A stretch of DNA of 64,000 nucleotides, taken from the NCBI RefSeq assembly GCF_943846705.1, contig NZ_OX044366.1:620001-684000 (forward strand), in the 5' to 3' direction. This document shows, piece after piece, positions 62,668-64,000 of the stretch. Every line of letters starts with the position of its first letter. Position 1 is the stretch's first letter. Below the pieces are notes generated by a model. That model did no database searches, was not told the DNA's origin, and saw only the letters and a program-made list of their open reading frames with translations. Source of the DNA: an uncultured Pseudomonas sp. (lineage in GTDB: Bacteria; Pseudomonadota; Gammaproteobacteria; Pseudomonadales; Pseudomonadaceae). The position numbers and the translations under genes are program-made.

Positions 62668-63375
62668 ATGAGTACAGCCCTGATCCACCTGTCCAATCTT
62701 GGTTTTGCCTGGCCCGGCCAGCCCGAGTTATTGGACATCGCCGCGTTCAGCCTGCAACGCGGCGAAAGCTTGTTCCTCAAAGGCCCCAGCGGCAGCGGCA
62801 AGACCACCTTGCTGGGCCTGCTTGGCGGCGTGCAGCTGCCCAATCGCGGCAGCATTCAGCTACTCGACCAAGAACTAAGCAAACTCTCTGCCGGCGCGCG
62901 CGATCGTTTTCGCGTCGATCACACCGGCTATATCTTCCAGCAGTTCAACCTGCTGCCGTTTCTCTCGGTACGCGAGAACGTCGAGTTGCCCTGCCACTTC
63001 TCCACGCTGCGCACCCGTCGTGCGGTGCAACGGCATGGCAGTGTGGCCAAAGCCACCAGCACCCTGCTCGCCCACCTGGGCCTGCAACCAGAGCTATTGC
63101 AGCGCCGCGCCGGTGACTTGTCGATCGGCCAGCAGCAGCGCGTCGCCGCCGCGCGCGCACTGATTGGCCAACCGGAACTGGTGATCGCCGACGAACCCAC
63201 CTCGGCACTGGATGCCGACGCCCGCGAAGCCTTTCTCGAACTGCTGTTCGCCGAATGCCGCGAAGCCGGTTCCAGCTTGCTGTTCGTCAGCCACGACCAG
63301 AGCCTGGCGCGCCTGTTCGACCGTAGCCTGTCGCTGGCCGAACTCAACCGTGCCACACAACTGGCGGAGATTTAA
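62668..63375 (+). CDS. ABC transporter ATP-binding protein
   Basis: 235 residues from MSTALIHLSNLGFAW. Walker A is GPSGSGKTTLLGLL, the signature is LSIGQQQRVAAARALI and Walker B is LVIADEPTSALD. It resembles LolD/MacB-type ATPases. It pairs with the FtsX-like permease next door. A longer frame starts at 62629. The substrate may be linked to zinc-dependent envelope homeostasis. Confidence 0.92.
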   Translation: MSTALIHLSNLGFAWPGQPELLDIAAFSLQRGESLFLKGPSGSGKTTLLGLLGGVQLPNRGSIQLLDQELSKLSAGARDRFRVDHTGYIFQQFNLLPFLSVRENVELPCHFSTLRTRRAVQRHGSVAKATSTLLAHLGLQPELLQRRAGDLSIGQQQRVAAARALIGQPELVIADEPTSALDADAREAFLELLFAECREAGSSLLFVSHDQSLARLFDRSLSLAELNRATQLAEI

Positions 63376-63377
63376 CC

Positions 63378-64000
63378 ATGTACCTTCTGCGCCTCGCCCT
63401 GGCCAGCCTGAACAACCGCCGCTTTACCGCCCTGCTCACCGTCTTCGCCATCGCGTTATCGGTGTGTTTGTTGCTCGCAGTCGAGCGGGTGCGCACCGAA
63501 GCGCGCGCCAGCTTTGCCAACACCATCAGCGGCACCGACCTGATCGTTGGCGCGCGCTCGGGCAGCGTTAACCTGCTGCTGTACTCGGTATTCCGCATTG
63601 GCAATGCCACCAACAACATCCGCTGGGACAGCTTCGAGCACCTCGCCGAGCACCGCCAGGTGAAATGGGCCATCCCGATTTCCTTGGGCGACTCACACCG
63701 TGGCTACCGGGTGATGGGCACCAGCCCGGCGTATTTCGAACACTACCGCTATGCGCGCAAGCAGGCATTGCAACTGAGCAGCGGCCGCGCCTTTAACGAT
63801 GACCCGTTCGAAGTGGTGCTCGGCGCGGAAGTGGCCGAAGCGCTGGATTACACCCTCGGCAGCGAGCTGGTATTGGCCCATGGCGTGGCCAGCATCAGCC
63901 TGGTCAACCATGACGACAAACCGTTCAAGGTGGTCGGCATCCTAGCGCGCACCGGCACCCCGGTTGACCGCACCCTGCATGTCTCCCTGGCGGGCATGGA
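63378..64000 (+). CDS. ABC transporter permease, FtsX/MacB-like (partial)
   Basis: 207 codons are visible before the window ends. An N-terminal membrane helix (RRFTALLTVFAIALSVCLLLAV) is followed by a periplasmic MacB_PCD-like domain (GTDLIVGARSGSVNLLLYSVFRIG). Its start follows the ATPase stop by 2 bp. It is part of the same probable Zur-controlled operon. The C-terminal helices lie outside. Confidence 0.9.
   Translation, partial: MYLLRLALASLNNRRFTALLTVFAIALSVCLLLAVERVRTEARASFANTISGTDLIVGARSGSVNLLLYSVFRIGNATNNIRWDSFEHLAEHRQVKWAIPISLGDSHRGYRVMGTSPAYFEHYRYARKQALQLSSGRAFNDDPFEVVLGAEVAEALDYTLGSELVLAHGVASISLVNHDDKPFKVVGILARTGTPVDRTLHVSLAGM

Noticed and set aside
1..64000. CRISPR array, tRNA/rRNA gene, insertion sequence or prophage
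   Set aside because: No regularly spaced repeats, no tRNA cloverleaf or CCA end, and no transposase or phage structural gene could be identified on either strand.

Overview
The window looks like Pseudomonas chromosome. Support comes from high-GC coding, a PilZ adaptor matching MapZ (PA4608 of P. aeruginosa) next to radA, and a long block with the PAO1 order PA4042 to PA4065: xseB, ispA, dxs, btuF-like, a small membrane protein, ribA, pgpA, thiL, nusB, ribH, ribBA, ribE, ribD, nrdR, a thioredoxin-TPR protein and the start of a zinc-responsive ABC operon. Synteny is recalled from family knowledge; no search was run. No tRNA, rRNA, CRISPR array, insertion sequence or phage was found.

Layout. 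1-822 is an AT-richer edge with a partial unknown gene, a bidirectional terminator and a strong hairpin. 823-5642: a crotonase and divergent TetR regulator with paired operators, mapZ, radA, a YdcH-like gene, a collapsed EAL gene and mscL. 5777-9596: a CNNM-type membrane protein, Fpr, RlmG and a COG4705 membrane protein. 9630-15247 is an envelope block: an EptA-like phosphoethanolamine transferase, divergent from a membrane-anchored beta-propeller, an LtaS-like transferase and a methyltransferase. 15330-23095: a TauE/SafE transporter, a MazG-like hydrolase overlapping cmoM, two DUF4136 lipoproteins, a DUF606 exporter, a SulP transporter, a long inverted repeat, a tandem Usp protein and a diguanylate cyclase. 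23256-37685: a chemoreceptor, pbpC and the alpha-2-macroglobulin lipoprotein with a small opposed gene between them, a MATE exporter, a GAF-GGDEF cyclase, a DUF2214 protein and a serine-hydrolase lipoprotein.

37999-64000 is the conserved PA4042-4065-like block with two insertions. Between ispA and dxs sit a LysR regulator, an acyl-CoA ligase and a 1092-residue single-chain biotin carboxylase/BCCP/carboxyltransferase. Between dxs and btuF sit a cobalamin riboswitch and a BtuB-like receptor. The riboflavin genes carry an FMN riboswitch upstream of ribE. The window ends inside a permease gene of an operon that starts behind a Zur-box-like palindrome.

Most genes are ordinary housekeeping functions. 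The best candidates for something less described are the LysR/ligase/single-chain carboxylase unit, the propeller plus LtaS-like pair, the 141-bp inverted-repeat element at 20821-20961, and the leader ORF after the FMN riboswitch.
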